From Desulfobacteraceae bacterium UBA2174 (GTDB taxonomy: Bacteria; Desulfobacterota; Desulfobacteria; Desulfobacterales; UBA2174), in the NCBI GenBank assembly GCA_002327445.1, contig DCWA01000031.1:22726-81590 (forward strand): a stretch of DNA of 58,865 nt, given 5' to 3'. A model generated the notes under the pieces. The model had not been told where the DNA came from. It did not search any database and saw nothing but the letters and a program-made list of their open reading frames with translations. The position numbers were made by a program, and so were the translations under genes. Of this stretch, positions 12,504 to 20,776 are shown in pieces (position 1 is the first letter of the stretch; every line of letters begins with the position of its first letter).

Positions 12504-15500
12504 ATGATTTTTCGGGTGGCGGTCGCCCCATGGGCGAGCCGTCGCCCTTCAGCGGCCGTTGAAGTGAAACAGATGCCCCTCATACCGAATTCTGGAAGCA
12601 TTGACGATCTGATCGCCGCCCTGGAAGGAAGGACCCCGGTGGAGGCCGCCGGCCTTTCCGCCGCCGCCCTGGCCTATGGCGTGGCCCGGATCTATCGGCA
12701 CACCGGTCGTCCCGTGGCCGTTGTGGTGGCCGACGGCGAAACCGCCGCGGCCATGCACGGGGACTTGTCCTTTTTTCTGGGGACCGATGCTCCCCTGCTC
12801 ACCCTTCCGAGCTATAACCTCAAGCCTTTCAAGCGCCTGGCGTATCACGGAGAAACCGCCGCCACCCGGATCCGCACCCTGTACCGGCTCACCGCGGAGG
12901 GGCCGCCGCCGTTGACGGTGGTTTCCGTGGACGGGCTGCTCCGCCGGGTGATTCCCAAGCCGGCGTTGATCCATTTCGCCGACTTGGTCCTGCCGGGGGA
13001 AGCGTTGGATATCGAGCGGTTGACGGCCCGGTTGGTGGCGGGGGGCTACAACCGTTCCGTGATCACGGAGGAACCCGGGGACTTTTCCATTCGTGGCGGG
13101 ATCCTGGATGTGTTCTCCCCTCTCTACCCGGAGCCGGTGCGCATCGAGATGTTCGGCGATGTCGTGGAGGCCCTGCGCTTCTTTTCCCCCGAGACCCAGC
13201 GCAAGACCGCCGACTGCCAGGAAGCGGTCATCCTGCCGGCCCGCGAGGCGATCATCGATGCGGCCAACCGGGCCGAGGTCGTCACCCGACTCCGGGCCCG
13301 GGCCGCCCGGCAGGGGTTGCCGGTGACGACGGTGCGCGCCCTGACCGAACAGTTGCGCAAGACGTCGCTGCTGCCCGGCGCCGAGAGCCTGCTGGCCCTC
13401 GTTTACGAGACGCCGGGCAGTCTCTTCGATTATTTTTCCGCCGAAACGCTCTTCGTGCTGGCAGACCCGGCCGCGCTGCGCCGGGCGGCCCGGGACGACT
13501 GGCACCAGACGGTCCGGGCCTATGTCGCCGCCCGCCGCGACGGTAAGTTGTGCCTGCCGCCGGCGGCGCTCCAGCTGCGGTGGGAGCAAGCCCGAGGGCG
13601 CCTGGCGGGGGCCAGGATGCTCTCCTGCCCACCGGTGAACACCGGAGAAACGGGGGAAGGGCCAGCCGCCGAGGTCCGGCTTCGCTTCACGGTGCGGGAC
13701 AACGCCGAATTGAAACTCGCCCTGGCCACCCCGGCCGATCGCCACCACCGGCTCCAGCCCTTGGTGGACCGTTTGCGGCAGGACGCTGCGGCCTGCACCC
13801 TGCTCCTGTGCCGCACCCGGATCCAGGCCGATCGCCTGCGCTCTCTCCTGGCCCCCTATGACCTCGAGGCACGGATCCAGGAGGGGTTTTTCCGGCGGCC
13901 CGGCCTGCACCGGGGGATCTTCGCCTGCCTGGGACAGCTTTCCGCCGGTTTCGATTGGCCGACCGAAAGTCTGCGCATCATCACCGAGGACGAGATCTTC
14001 GGGCCCAAGCAACGCCGACGGCCGGCCCCACGGCCACGCACGGTCGGGGAGCTGCTCCATCTCCAGGATCTGCGCCAGGGCGACCTGGTGGTGCATCAGG
14101 ACCACGGCATTGGCCGCTACGAGGGGCTGACCCGCCTGCGTCTGGAGGGGCACGACAACGATTACCTGCTCATCGTTTTCCGCGATGAGGACCGGCTCTA
14201 TCTGCCGGTGGATCGCATGGAGGTGATCCAGAAGTACACCGGCGTCGAAGGGATGACGTCTGCGCTGGACAAGATGGGCGGGCGCAACTGGGAGAAGGTC
14301 AAAGACAAAGTGCGGCGTTCGGCCGAGCGCATCGCCGGCGAACTGCTGGAGCTCTATGCGGCCCGCCGGGTGGTGGAAGGCCACGCCTTCGATCCCCCGG
14401 ACGCCGAGTACCACGCTTTCGAGGCGGCCTTCGCCTACGAGGAGACCACCGACCAGCTGGCGGCCATCGAGGAGGTGGTGGCTGACCTTCAGGCGCCCAC
14501 GCCCATGGACCGCCTGGTTTGCGGCGACGTGGGCTACGGGAAGACCGAAGTGGCCCTGCGGGCCTCGTTCGTGGCGGTGAGCGCGGGCCGCCAGGTGGCT
14601 GTTCTTGTGCCCACCACCGTCCTGGCGGAACAGCACTACGAGACCTTCCGGCAACGCTTCGCGTCCTATCCGGTCCAGGTGGCCTGCCTGAGCCGGTTCC
14701 GCTCCCCGCGGGTCCAGCGCCAGATCCTCGCCGATTTGAAGGAAGGCCGCCTGGACATCGTGATCGGTACCCACCGGCTGCTGCAAAAGGACGTGGTGTT
14801 CAAGGACCTCGGGCTGGTGGTGGTCGACGAGGAGCAGCGCTTCGGGGTGCGCCACAAGGAACGGCTCAAGCAGATGCGGCGCAACGTGGACGTGCTGGCC
14901 CTCACCGCCACCCCGATCCCGCGCACCTTGCACTTGTCCTTGATGGGGGTGCGCGACATCTCGGTGATTTCCACCCCCCCGGAGCAGCGCCAGGCCATCG
15001 TCACCTACGTCTGCGAATTCGACGACACCGTCATCGCCGACGCCATCCGCAAGGAGTTGGCCAGAAGGGGACAAATTTTCTTCGTTCATAACAACATCCA
15101 GACCATCGAACGTATGGCGGCGCGATTGAAGGCCATGGTTCCCGAGGTGCGGCTGGACATCGCCCACGGCCAGATGGAGGGCGCGGCCCTGGAAAAGGTG
15201 ATGATGCGCTTCGTGCAGCGCGAGATCGACATGCTGGTGTGCACCACGATCATCGAATCGGGCCTGGACATCCCGGCGGCCAACACCATGCTGATCAACC
15301 GCGCCGACCGTTTCGGGCTCTCCCAGATCTACCAGCTGCGGGGCCGGGTGGGCCGCAGCGACGCCCAGGCGTACGCCTACCTGATCATTCCTCCGGACAG
15401 CCTGCTGAGCCCGGAAGCCCAGAAACGCCTCCGGGTCCTGATGGAGCACAGCGATCTGGGGGCCGGTTTTCAGATTGCGATGAACGATCTGCGCATCCGC

Positions 15501-16073
15501 GGTGGAGGGACCATCCTCGGCGCGGCCCAAAGCGGGCACATCGCCGCCGTGGGCTACGACCTGTTTCTCGACCTGATGGCCGAAGCCGTGGCCCAGGCCA
15601 AGGGAGAGCCGCGCGTCGAGCGCCTGGTGCCGGAGATCAACGTGCCCTTGACGGCCTTTTTGCCCGAAACCTACATGCCGGACATCGACCAGCGGATGAC
15701 GGCCTACCGTCGCCTGGCGCGGGTTTCGGACCTCAAGGAGATCAACGCCATCAAGGCCGAATTCATCGACCGCTACGGGCCGCTTCCCGAACCCGCCAAG
15801 CACCTGCTGGTCAAGATCATGCTCAAGGTCTTGGCCGAGCTGGCGGGGGTCCGCCGGCTGGATCTGGCCGGCGCCAGGCTGCTGCTCACCTTTTCGCCGG
15901 CCCACCAAATCGATCCCGGGGCGCTGGCGGCGATGGTCGCCGCCGATGCCCGGCGCTTTGCCCTGAGCCCGGACGGTGTGCTGCGGGTCAACCTCCAGCG
16001 CAACGGGGAACTGGGGCAACTGGTGGAGGCCAAAAACATCTTGCAAGAAATCGGACAGCGTGTTAGCTGCTGA
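12504..16073 (+). CDS. mfd: Transcription-repair coupling factor
   Basis: A 1189-residue Mfd, the translocase that removes stalled RNA polymerase at DNA lesions and recruits UvrA. The UvrB-like N-terminal module is present (PSYNLKPFKRLAYHGETAATR). The polymerase-interacting domain begins near VGELLHLQDLRQGDLVVHQD. The RecG-like motor has Walker A GDVGYGKTEVALRA near residue 673, the DEEQ box VVVDEEQRFG near 773, and motif VI QLRGRVGRSDAQAYAYL. The C-terminal TRCF domain is also present. The ATG at 12504 has AAGGGG 8 nt upstream. ATG 12573 is an alternative that drops an unconserved-looking 23-residue leader. It is divergent from the parA operon and surA follows. Confidence 0.96.
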   Translation: MIFRVAVAPWASRRPSAAVEVKQMPLIPNSGSIDDLIAALEGRTPVEAAGLSAAALAYGVARIYRHTGRPVAVVVADGETAAAMHGDLSFFLGTDAPLLTLPSYNLKPFKRLAYHGETAATRIRTLYRLTAEGPPPLTVVSVDGLLRRVIPKPALIHFADLVLPGEALDIERLTARLVAGGYNRSVITEEPGDFSIRGGILDVFSPLYPEPVRIEMFGDVVEALRFFSPETQRKTADCQEAVILPAREAIIDAANRAEVVTRLRARAARQGLPVTTVRALTEQLRKTSLLPGAESLLALVYETPGSLFDYFSAETLFVLADPAALRRAARDDWHQTVRAYVAARRDGKLCLPPAALQLRWEQARGRLAGARMLSCPPVNTGETGEGPAAEVRLRFTVRDNAELKLALATPADRHHRLQPLVDRLRQDAAACTLLLCRTRIQADRLRSLLAPYDLEARIQEGFFRRPGLHRGIFACLGQLSAGFDWPTESLRIITEDEIFGPKQRRRPAPRPRTVGELLHLQDLRQGDLVVHQDHGIGRYEGLTRLRLEGHDNDYLLIVFRDEDRLYLPVDRMEVIQKYTGVEGMTSALDKMGGRNWEKVKDKVRRSAERIAGELLELYAARRVVEGHAFDPPDAEYHAFEAAFAYEETTDQLAAIEEVVADLQAPTPMDRLVCGDVGYGKTEVALRASFVAVSAGRQVAVLVPTTVLAEQHYETFRQRFASYPVQVACLSRFRSPRVQRQILADLKEGRLDIVIGTHRLLQKDVVFKDLGLVVVDEEQRFGVRHKERLKQMRRNVDVLALTATPIPRTLHLSLMGVRDISVISTPPEQRQAIVTYVCEFDDTVIADAIRKELARRGQIFFVHNNIQTIERMAARLKAMVPEVRLDIAHGQMEGAALEKVMMRFVQREIDMLVCTTIIESGLDIPAANTMLINRADRFGLSQIYQLRGRVGRSDAQAYAYLIIPPDSLLSPEAQKRLRVLMEHSDLGAGFQIAMNDLRIRGGGTILGAAQSGHIAAVGYDLFLDLMAEAVAQAKGEPRVERLVPEINVPLTAFLPETYMPDIDQRMTAYRRLARVSDLKEINAIKAEFIDRYGPLPEPAKHLLVKIMLKVLAELAGVRRLDLAGARLLLTFSPAHQIDPGALAAMVAADARRFALSPDGVLRVNLQRNGELGQLVEAKNILQEIGQRVSC

Positions 16074-16180
16074 TTTTTTGAGGTTTTATGGACTTTTTGG
16101 ATACCGTTTCGCCTAAATACGGCCGCGGAACCACCGGCCGAACGAACCTGCGACCATGCGGCAAGCCGCCGAGGATGGCT

Positions 16181-17170
16181 ATGACTGATTGCAAGATTTT
16201 CAACCGATGGCGTTTTCCGATCCTGGCTGCCCTGGCGATCGCAGTGCTGGGAGCCGGGAGCTTTCAAGTCTCGCCGGCGGCCGCCGGCGATCTGGTGGAC
16301 CGGATCGTGGCGGTGGTCAACGACGATGTCATTTTGCTCAGCGAGCTGGACCAGGCCATGGCGCCCTACGTGGCGCGGCTTTCGTCGATGAACTATCCGG
16401 CGGACAAGGAACAGCAGATGCGCTACAAGATCCGCGAGGAGATCCTGGCCCAGCTCATCGACCGCAAGCTTACCGACCAGGAGGTGAAGCGTCTGGGGAT
16501 CACCATTGCGCCCGACGAGATCGACAGCGCCATCGAGAGGGTCAAGGAGGGCAATTTTCTCACCGAGGAGACACTGCGGGAGGCGATTGCCCAGCAGGGC
16601 TACACCATGACGCAGTACCGGGAAAACGTCAGCAACCAGATCCTGCGCACCAAGCTGGTCAACCGGGAAATCCGGTCTCGCACCGTGATTACCAGCGAGG
16701 ACATCAAGGCCTACTACGAAAGCCATCCGGAAGAATTCGAGGGCCAGCGGCAGTACCATCTGCGCTCTATTCTGCTGCCCCGCGACCTGCCCGACCTGGC
16801 GAGCCGGCAGGGGCAGGTCGACAATGCCCTGGAAGCCGGAACCCCCTTCGCAGAGGTGGCCCGCCGGCACAGCCTGGGCCCCCAGGCGTCGGACGGGGGG
16901 GATTTGGGGGAATTCCCCCTCGCCAGCCTGTCGGAACCGGTGCGCAAGGCCGTCTCCCCCCTGGCAGACGGCCAGTACAGCTCATGGGTGGACACGGAGC
17001 AGGGCCACCAGCGCTTCTTCGTTGAAAAAATCCTCCGCAGCGACGCCAAACCGTTGAAGGACGTGGAAGCCCGCATCCAGGAAACCCTCTACAAACAGTT
17101 TGTCGACGAGAAGTTTCGCAGTTGGTTGGAAGCACTGCGCCAGCGCTCCTACATTCACGTGGTCAAGTAA
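16181..17170 (+). CDS. surA: SurA-type periplasmic chaperone / peptidyl-prolyl isomerase
   Basis: A protein of 329 residues from the ATG at 16181, which has GAGG 6 nt upstream and gives a clean signal peptide (FPILAALAIAVLGAGSF). ATG 16088 is an upstream alternative with a leader that does not look coding. The SurA N-terminal domain begins at DRIVAVVNDDVILLSELDQA. A single parvulin domain follows (RSILLPRD to VEKILRS, including GGDLGEFPLASLSEPV). E. coli SurA has two parvulin domains, so this is the short form. The likely role is folding of outer membrane proteins in the periplasm. It lies between mfd and the rodZ-like gene. Confidence 0.9.
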   Translation: MTDCKIFNRWRFPILAALAIAVLGAGSFQVSPAAAGDLVDRIVAVVNDDVILLSELDQAMAPYVARLSSMNYPADKEQQMRYKIREEILAQLIDRKLTDQEVKRLGITIAPDEIDSAIERVKEGNFLTEETLREAIAQQGYTMTQYRENVSNQILRTKLVNREIRSRTVITSEDIKAYYESHPEEFEGQRQYHLRSILLPRDLPDLASRQGQVDNALEAGTPFAEVARRHSLGPQASDGGDLGEFPLASLSEPVRKAVSPLADGQYSSWVDTEQGHQRFFVEKILRSDAKPLKDVEARIQETLYKQFVDEKFRSWLEALRQRSYIHVVK

Positions 17171-17174
17171 CCCG

Positions 17175-17867
17175 ATGGATCAAGACCGACCGCTGCTGTC
17201 CTTCGGGCAGTACCTGCGCGCCGCGCGTCTGGAGAAGAGCCTCGATCTGGACGCCGTGGCCCGGGCCACGCGCATCATGCCGAGCATCCTGGGCCACATC
17301 GAGGACGAAGCCCATGACCGGTTGCCGGCGGAAGTGTTTGTCAAGGGGTTTCTCAGGGCGTACGCCCGTCATGTCGGAGTGGACCCCGATGACGTGGTGG
17401 CTCGCTACCGGGCCGCCCGCGGCCTGGATCCGGCCAACGAGGCGCCCGTGGCCAAGCCGGCTTCATCCCACCGGTGGCTGCTGCTCCTGGCGCTGGCCGG
17501 CCTGCTGGTCCTCGCGGCCGCCAGCGTGGCGGTGATGCGCTCCGAGAGTCCGGCGCCGCCGTCCGCGGCACAGGCGCCCTCTCCGGAGGCAGGGGCGGTT
17601 CGACCGCCGCCGGCGCCCGCGCCGGTACCGGCCAAGGGGCATGTCATGGGCATCGAGGCCCTGGCGCCCACCTGGATCAAGATCATCGTCGACGGAGGCG
17701 AGCTGAAGACCTACGATCTCCAGCCTGGAGACCGGCTGGAACTGGCGGCGCAATCGGATTTCAGCCTGCTGCTCGGCGATGTCGCCGGCGCCCGTTTGAC
17801 GCTGGACGGCAACCCCGTGGCACCGGCAGGGAAACCGGGCGAGGTCGTCTCCCTGACCCTGCCTTGA
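17175..17867 (+). CDS. RodZ-like helix-turn-helix membrane protein
   Basis: A 230-residue protein starting at ATG 17175, 4 nt after surA. Residues 5-70 form a Cro/C1-type helix-turn-helix (FGQYLRAARLEKSLDLDAVA, then EVFVKGFLRAYARHVGVDP). A single membrane helix lies at about 98-119 (WLLLLALAGLLVLAAASVAV). A Pro/Ala-rich linker and a C-terminal beta domain follow (THIKIIVDGGELKTYDLQ-like). This is the architecture of RodZ, which links MreB to the cell wall machinery. It could also be a diverged relative with another role, since no mre gene is nearby. Confidence 0.82.
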   Translation: MDQDRPLLSFGQYLRAARLEKSLDLDAVARATRIMPSILGHIEDEAHDRLPAEVFVKGFLRAYARHVGVDPDDVVARYRAARGLDPANEAPVAKPASSHRWLLLLALAGLLVLAAASVAVMRSESPAPPSAAQAPSPEAGAVRPPPAPAPVPAKGHVMGIEALAPTWIKIIVDGGELKTYDLQPGDRLELAAQSDFSLLLGDVAGARLTLDGNPVAPAGKPGEVVSLTLP

Positions 17868-17895
17868 GGCCAGGCTGCGTGATGGGGGACGGGCG

Positions 17896-18678
17896 ATGAA
17901 CCCCGAGGCGGACTTCAACACTCCGGCCATCTTGCTGCGGCGGGTCGAATACGGCGATAACGATCTGATCCTGAGTGTCATCACGCCGGACCGGGGCAAA
18001 TTGGCCCTGATGGCCAAGGCGGCCAAACGAAGCCGCCGCCGCTTCGGCGGGGTGCTGGATCTCTTCGCCCTGCTGGAATTGAGCTGCCGCACGGGCCGGT
18101 GTGGACGGATGCCGCTGCTGGCCGAGGCCAACCTCTGCGAGCCGTTTCACACCATTCGTGCCGAGGTGGCCAAGACGGCCTATGCGTCCTACTGGGCCGA
18201 GCTGGTGCACTTCTGGGGCGACGAGGGGCAGCCCCAGCCGGCACTGTACGCCTTGCTGCGGGACGTGCTGACGGCCCTGGACCGGAATCAACTTCCGGCC
18301 CGGGTCCTGTCCCTGCTGTTTCAACTGCGCTTCATGCATCTGGCCGGGCTCGGTCCCCGGCTTTCGGTCTGCGTCGGCTGCCGGCGCGCCGTCGAGACGC
18401 TGGGGGACGTCCGCCTCGGCTTCGACCCGAGCCGCGGGGGGGTGGTCTGCGGGTGCTGCGAGGCCGCGCCGCCGCTGCCGATCAGCCGCGGCGCTCTCAA
18501 GGAGCTCGCCTGGATCGCCGACGGGGATCTGGTGCGGGCCCAGCGGATGCGATTTTCAGCCGAAGCCCTTGGGGCGGGCGAGGAACTGATGGAGGCCTTT
18601 GTTTCGTTTCACCTGGGACGCGAGGCGCGCAGCTTGAAGTTCCTGCGCCATCTGCGCGAGAGTGGGGTCCTGTCGTGA
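17896..18678 (+). CDS. recO: DNA repair protein RecO
   Basis: A 260-residue RecO, which with RecF and RecR loads RecA onto SSB-coated DNA. The OB-fold N-terminus has the family start (TPAILLRRVEYGDNDLILSV and GKLALMAKAAKRSRRRFGG). A four-cysteine zinc site follows (CVGCRR, then CGCC, spaced about 24 residues). The helical C-terminus ends FLGREARSLKFLRHLRE-like. The start ATG follows the rodZ-like gene by 28 nt. The GHMP kinase gene overlaps the recO stop (GTGA), so the two are translationally coupled. Confidence 0.93.
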   Translation: MNPEADFNTPAILLRRVEYGDNDLILSVITPDRGKLALMAKAAKRSRRRFGGVLDLFALLELSCRTGRCGRMPLLAEANLCEPFHTIRAEVAKTAYASYWAELVHFWGDEGQPQPALYALLRDVLTALDRNQLPARVLSLLFQLRFMHLAGLGPRLSVCVGCRRAVETLGDVRLGFDPSRGGVVCGCCEAAPPLPISRGALKELAWIADGDLVRAQRMRFSAEALGAGEELMEAFVSFHLGREARSLKFLRHLRESGVLS

Positions 18679-19796
18679 CCGGCGGCTGGGCTGGACTTCT
18701 GGCGGACGGGCCGGTGGAGGCCAGCGCCCCGTGCCGGATCGATCTGGGCGGCACCCTGGATCTGGCCGCCGTCGGGCTGCCCCTGGATCTCCTGGCTCCG
18801 TGCACGGTGAACATCGCCCTGAACCTGAGAACCCGGGTGTCGGTTGGCACGGGTGTCCCGGGCTGGATCCAGGTGGAGGCCAACGGGTTCGCACCCGCCG
18901 GATTCGCCCCGGGACAGGCGCCTTACGACCATCCCCTGGGACTGATTTTCGCGGTGGCCGATTGCTTCGGCTGCGACGGTGTTCATATCCGCATCGCCTC
19001 CAGCTCTCCACCGCGAAGCGCCTTGGGCGGCTCGTCAGTGGCGGCCGTGGCCCTGGTGGCCGCGTTGAGCCGTGCCTTGGCGCCACTGGCGCCGCGGTGC
19101 ATTCGCCGGCGCCAGATCGCCCTCCTGGCCCGGCGTATCGAGGGGGCCGCCGCCGGTGTGGCCTGCGGCCTCCAGGACCAATTGGCCGCCGCCTACGGGG
19201 GCATCAACGCGTGGTACTGGTGCCACCGGCGCGGACCGGCTGCGTTTCGCCGCAAGCGCCTGGCGGCGCCGGGCGGCATCGACGCCCTGAATCGCTGCCT
19301 GCTGGTGGCCTACGGGGGAAACCCCCATGTCTCCCTGGATGTCAACGGCCGTTGGGTGGACGCTTTCCGCCACGGGGGCGCCCCACGGGATCTCTGGCGG
19401 CGCATCGCGGCGCTGACCCACGAGTTCATCGATGCCTGGGAGCGCGGCGATCTGAAGGCAGCCGGAGCGGTGTTGAACGCCGACACCCGCCTGCGCCGCC
19501 AGATGACGCCGGAGGTGTTGGATGAAGGCGGGCGGCGCCTGGTGGAGACCGCCATGGCCGCCGGATGTGGCGCACGCTTCGCCGGTGCCGGCGGCGGGGG
19601 GTGTGTCTGGGCTCTGGGAACGCCCTCGGCCATTGCGGGGCTGCGGGAAACGTGGCAGAGTGTGCTCGCTTCCATCCCCGACGGCCTTCTGCTGGCCGCC
19701 GGGGTGGATTCGCGGGGCGTGGCGGTTTCCATGCCGGGTGATCCGGAGACCCGGGTGCGGGCGGAATCGAAGACCGCTGTCCGCCGCGGAGCATAA
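18675..19796 (+). CDS. GHMP-family small-molecule kinase
   Basis: A protein of 373 residues from the GTG at 18675, which overlaps the recO stop by 4 nt. It belongs to the galactokinase / homoserine / mevalonate / phosphomevalonate kinase superfamily. The N-terminal substrate motif is APCRIDLGGTLDLA. The ATP loop is PPRSALGGSSVAAVALVAAL and the C-terminal glycine motif is ARFAGAGGGGCVW. The closest relatives I can think of are sugar-phosphate kinases of the heptose type, but the substrate cannot be read from the sequence. Its place between recO and glyQ probably reflects conserved gene order more than shared function. Confidence 0.85.
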   Translation: MTGGWAGLLADGPVEASAPCRIDLGGTLDLAAVGLPLDLLAPCTVNIALNLRTRVSVGTGVPGWIQVEANGFAPAGFAPGQAPYDHPLGLIFAVADCFGCDGVHIRIASSSPPRSALGGSSVAAVALVAALSRALAPLAPRCIRRRQIALLARRIEGAAAGVACGLQDQLAAAYGGINAWYWCHRRGPAAFRRKRLAAPGGIDALNRCLLVAYGGNPHVSLDVNGRWVDAFRHGGAPRDLWRRIAALTHEFIDAWERGDLKAAGAVLNADTRLRRQMTPEVLDEGGRRLVETAMAAGCGARFAGAGGGGCVWALGTPSAIAGLRETWQSVLASIPDGLLLAAGVDSRGVAVSMPGDPETRVRAESKTAVRRGA

Positions 19797-19858
19797 ATTT
19801 CAAGGGCAGGCGTTGTTCGGCAATCGATGGCCGATACCGGCCGGTGGAGAGGTGACCG

Positions 19859-20740
19859 ATGTATTTTCAGGACGTGATCTTGTCGCTGCAAAAATTCTGG
19901 GCGAGCAAGGGGTGTATTCTGGTTCAGCCGTATGACATGGAAGTGGGGGCCGGGACCTTTCATCCGGCCACGCTTTTGCGCGCCCTGGGGCCCGAACCCT
20001 GGCACGTGGCGTATGTCCAGCCATCGCGGCGGCCCACCGACGGCCGCTACGGGGAAAATCCCAACCGCCTCCAGCACTACTATCAATACCAGGTGATCCT
20101 CAAACCGTCCCCCGCCGATGTCCAGCAGCTCTACCTGCAAAGTCTCGGGGCACTGGGAATCGACCCCCTGGCCCACGACATCCGCTTCGTTGAAGATGAC
20201 TGGGAGTCGCCGACACTGGGCGCCTCGGGGCTGGGCTGGGAGGTGTGGCTCGACGGGATGGAAATCACCCAGTTCACCTATTTCCAGATCGCCGGCAGCA
20301 TCGAACTGGACCCGATCTCGGTGGAAATCACCTACGGATTGGAACGCATCGCCATGTATCTGCAGAAAGTCGACAATGTCTACGATCTGCGCTGGAACGA
20401 CCGCATCCGCTACGGCGATGTCCATCACCAGCAGGAAGTGGAGCAGTCCACGTACAATTTCGAAGTCGCCGATGTCTCTATGCTTCTGGATTTGTTTGAA
20501 AAATACGAATCCGAGGCCAAGGCCGTGATCGCTTGCGGCCTCGTGCTGCCCGCTTACGAATACACCCTCAAATGCTCCCACACCTTCAACCTGCTCGACG
20601 CCCGCAGCGCCATCAGCGTCACCGAGCGTACCGGCTACATCGCCCGCATTCGGCAACTGGCCCGGCTTTGTGCCGAAGCCCATCTGCAACAGCGCGAAAA
20701 GATGGGATTTCCGCTGCTCCCCGAGGAGGTCGCGGCTTGA
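19859..20740 (+). CDS. glyQ: Glycyl-tRNA synthetase alpha subunit
   Basis: A 293-residue catalytic alpha subunit of the alpha2-beta2 bacterial glycyl-tRNA synthetase, which charges tRNA-Gly in the cytoplasm. Family hallmarks are GCILVQPYDMEVGAGTFHPA near the start, the ARSFVEDDWESPTLGASGLG-like block, DGMEITQFTYFQ and ITYGLERIAMYLQ. GGAGAGG precedes the ATG by a few bases. No T-box leader is evident in the 62 nt upstream. The beta subunit gene follows after 36 nt. Confidence 0.97.
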   Translation: MYFQDVILSLQKFWASKGCILVQPYDMEVGAGTFHPATLLRALGPEPWHVAYVQPSRRPTDGRYGENPNRLQHYYQYQVILKPSPADVQQLYLQSLGALGIDPLAHDIRFVEDDWESPTLGASGLGWEVWLDGMEITQFTYFQIAGSIELDPISVEITYGLERIAMYLQKVDNVYDLRWNDRIRYGDVHHQQEVEQSTYNFEVADVSMLLDLFEKYESEAKAVIACGLVLPAYEYTLKCSHTFNLLDARSAISVTERTGYIARIRQLARLCAEAHLQQREKMGFPLLPEEVAA

Positions 20741-20776
20741 GAACCGGCAAACTTCGCCCCTGAACCAGAGGAAGTC

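Noticed and set aside
12549..16046. A 1165-residue open frame on the minus strand
   Set aside because: It is antisense to mfd, His/Gln/Gly-rich without any domain motif, and follows from the high GC third positions of mfd.
18099..18674. N-terminal extension of the GHMP kinase frame
   Set aside because: This stretch overlaps recO in another frame, and the recO motifs show which frame is real.
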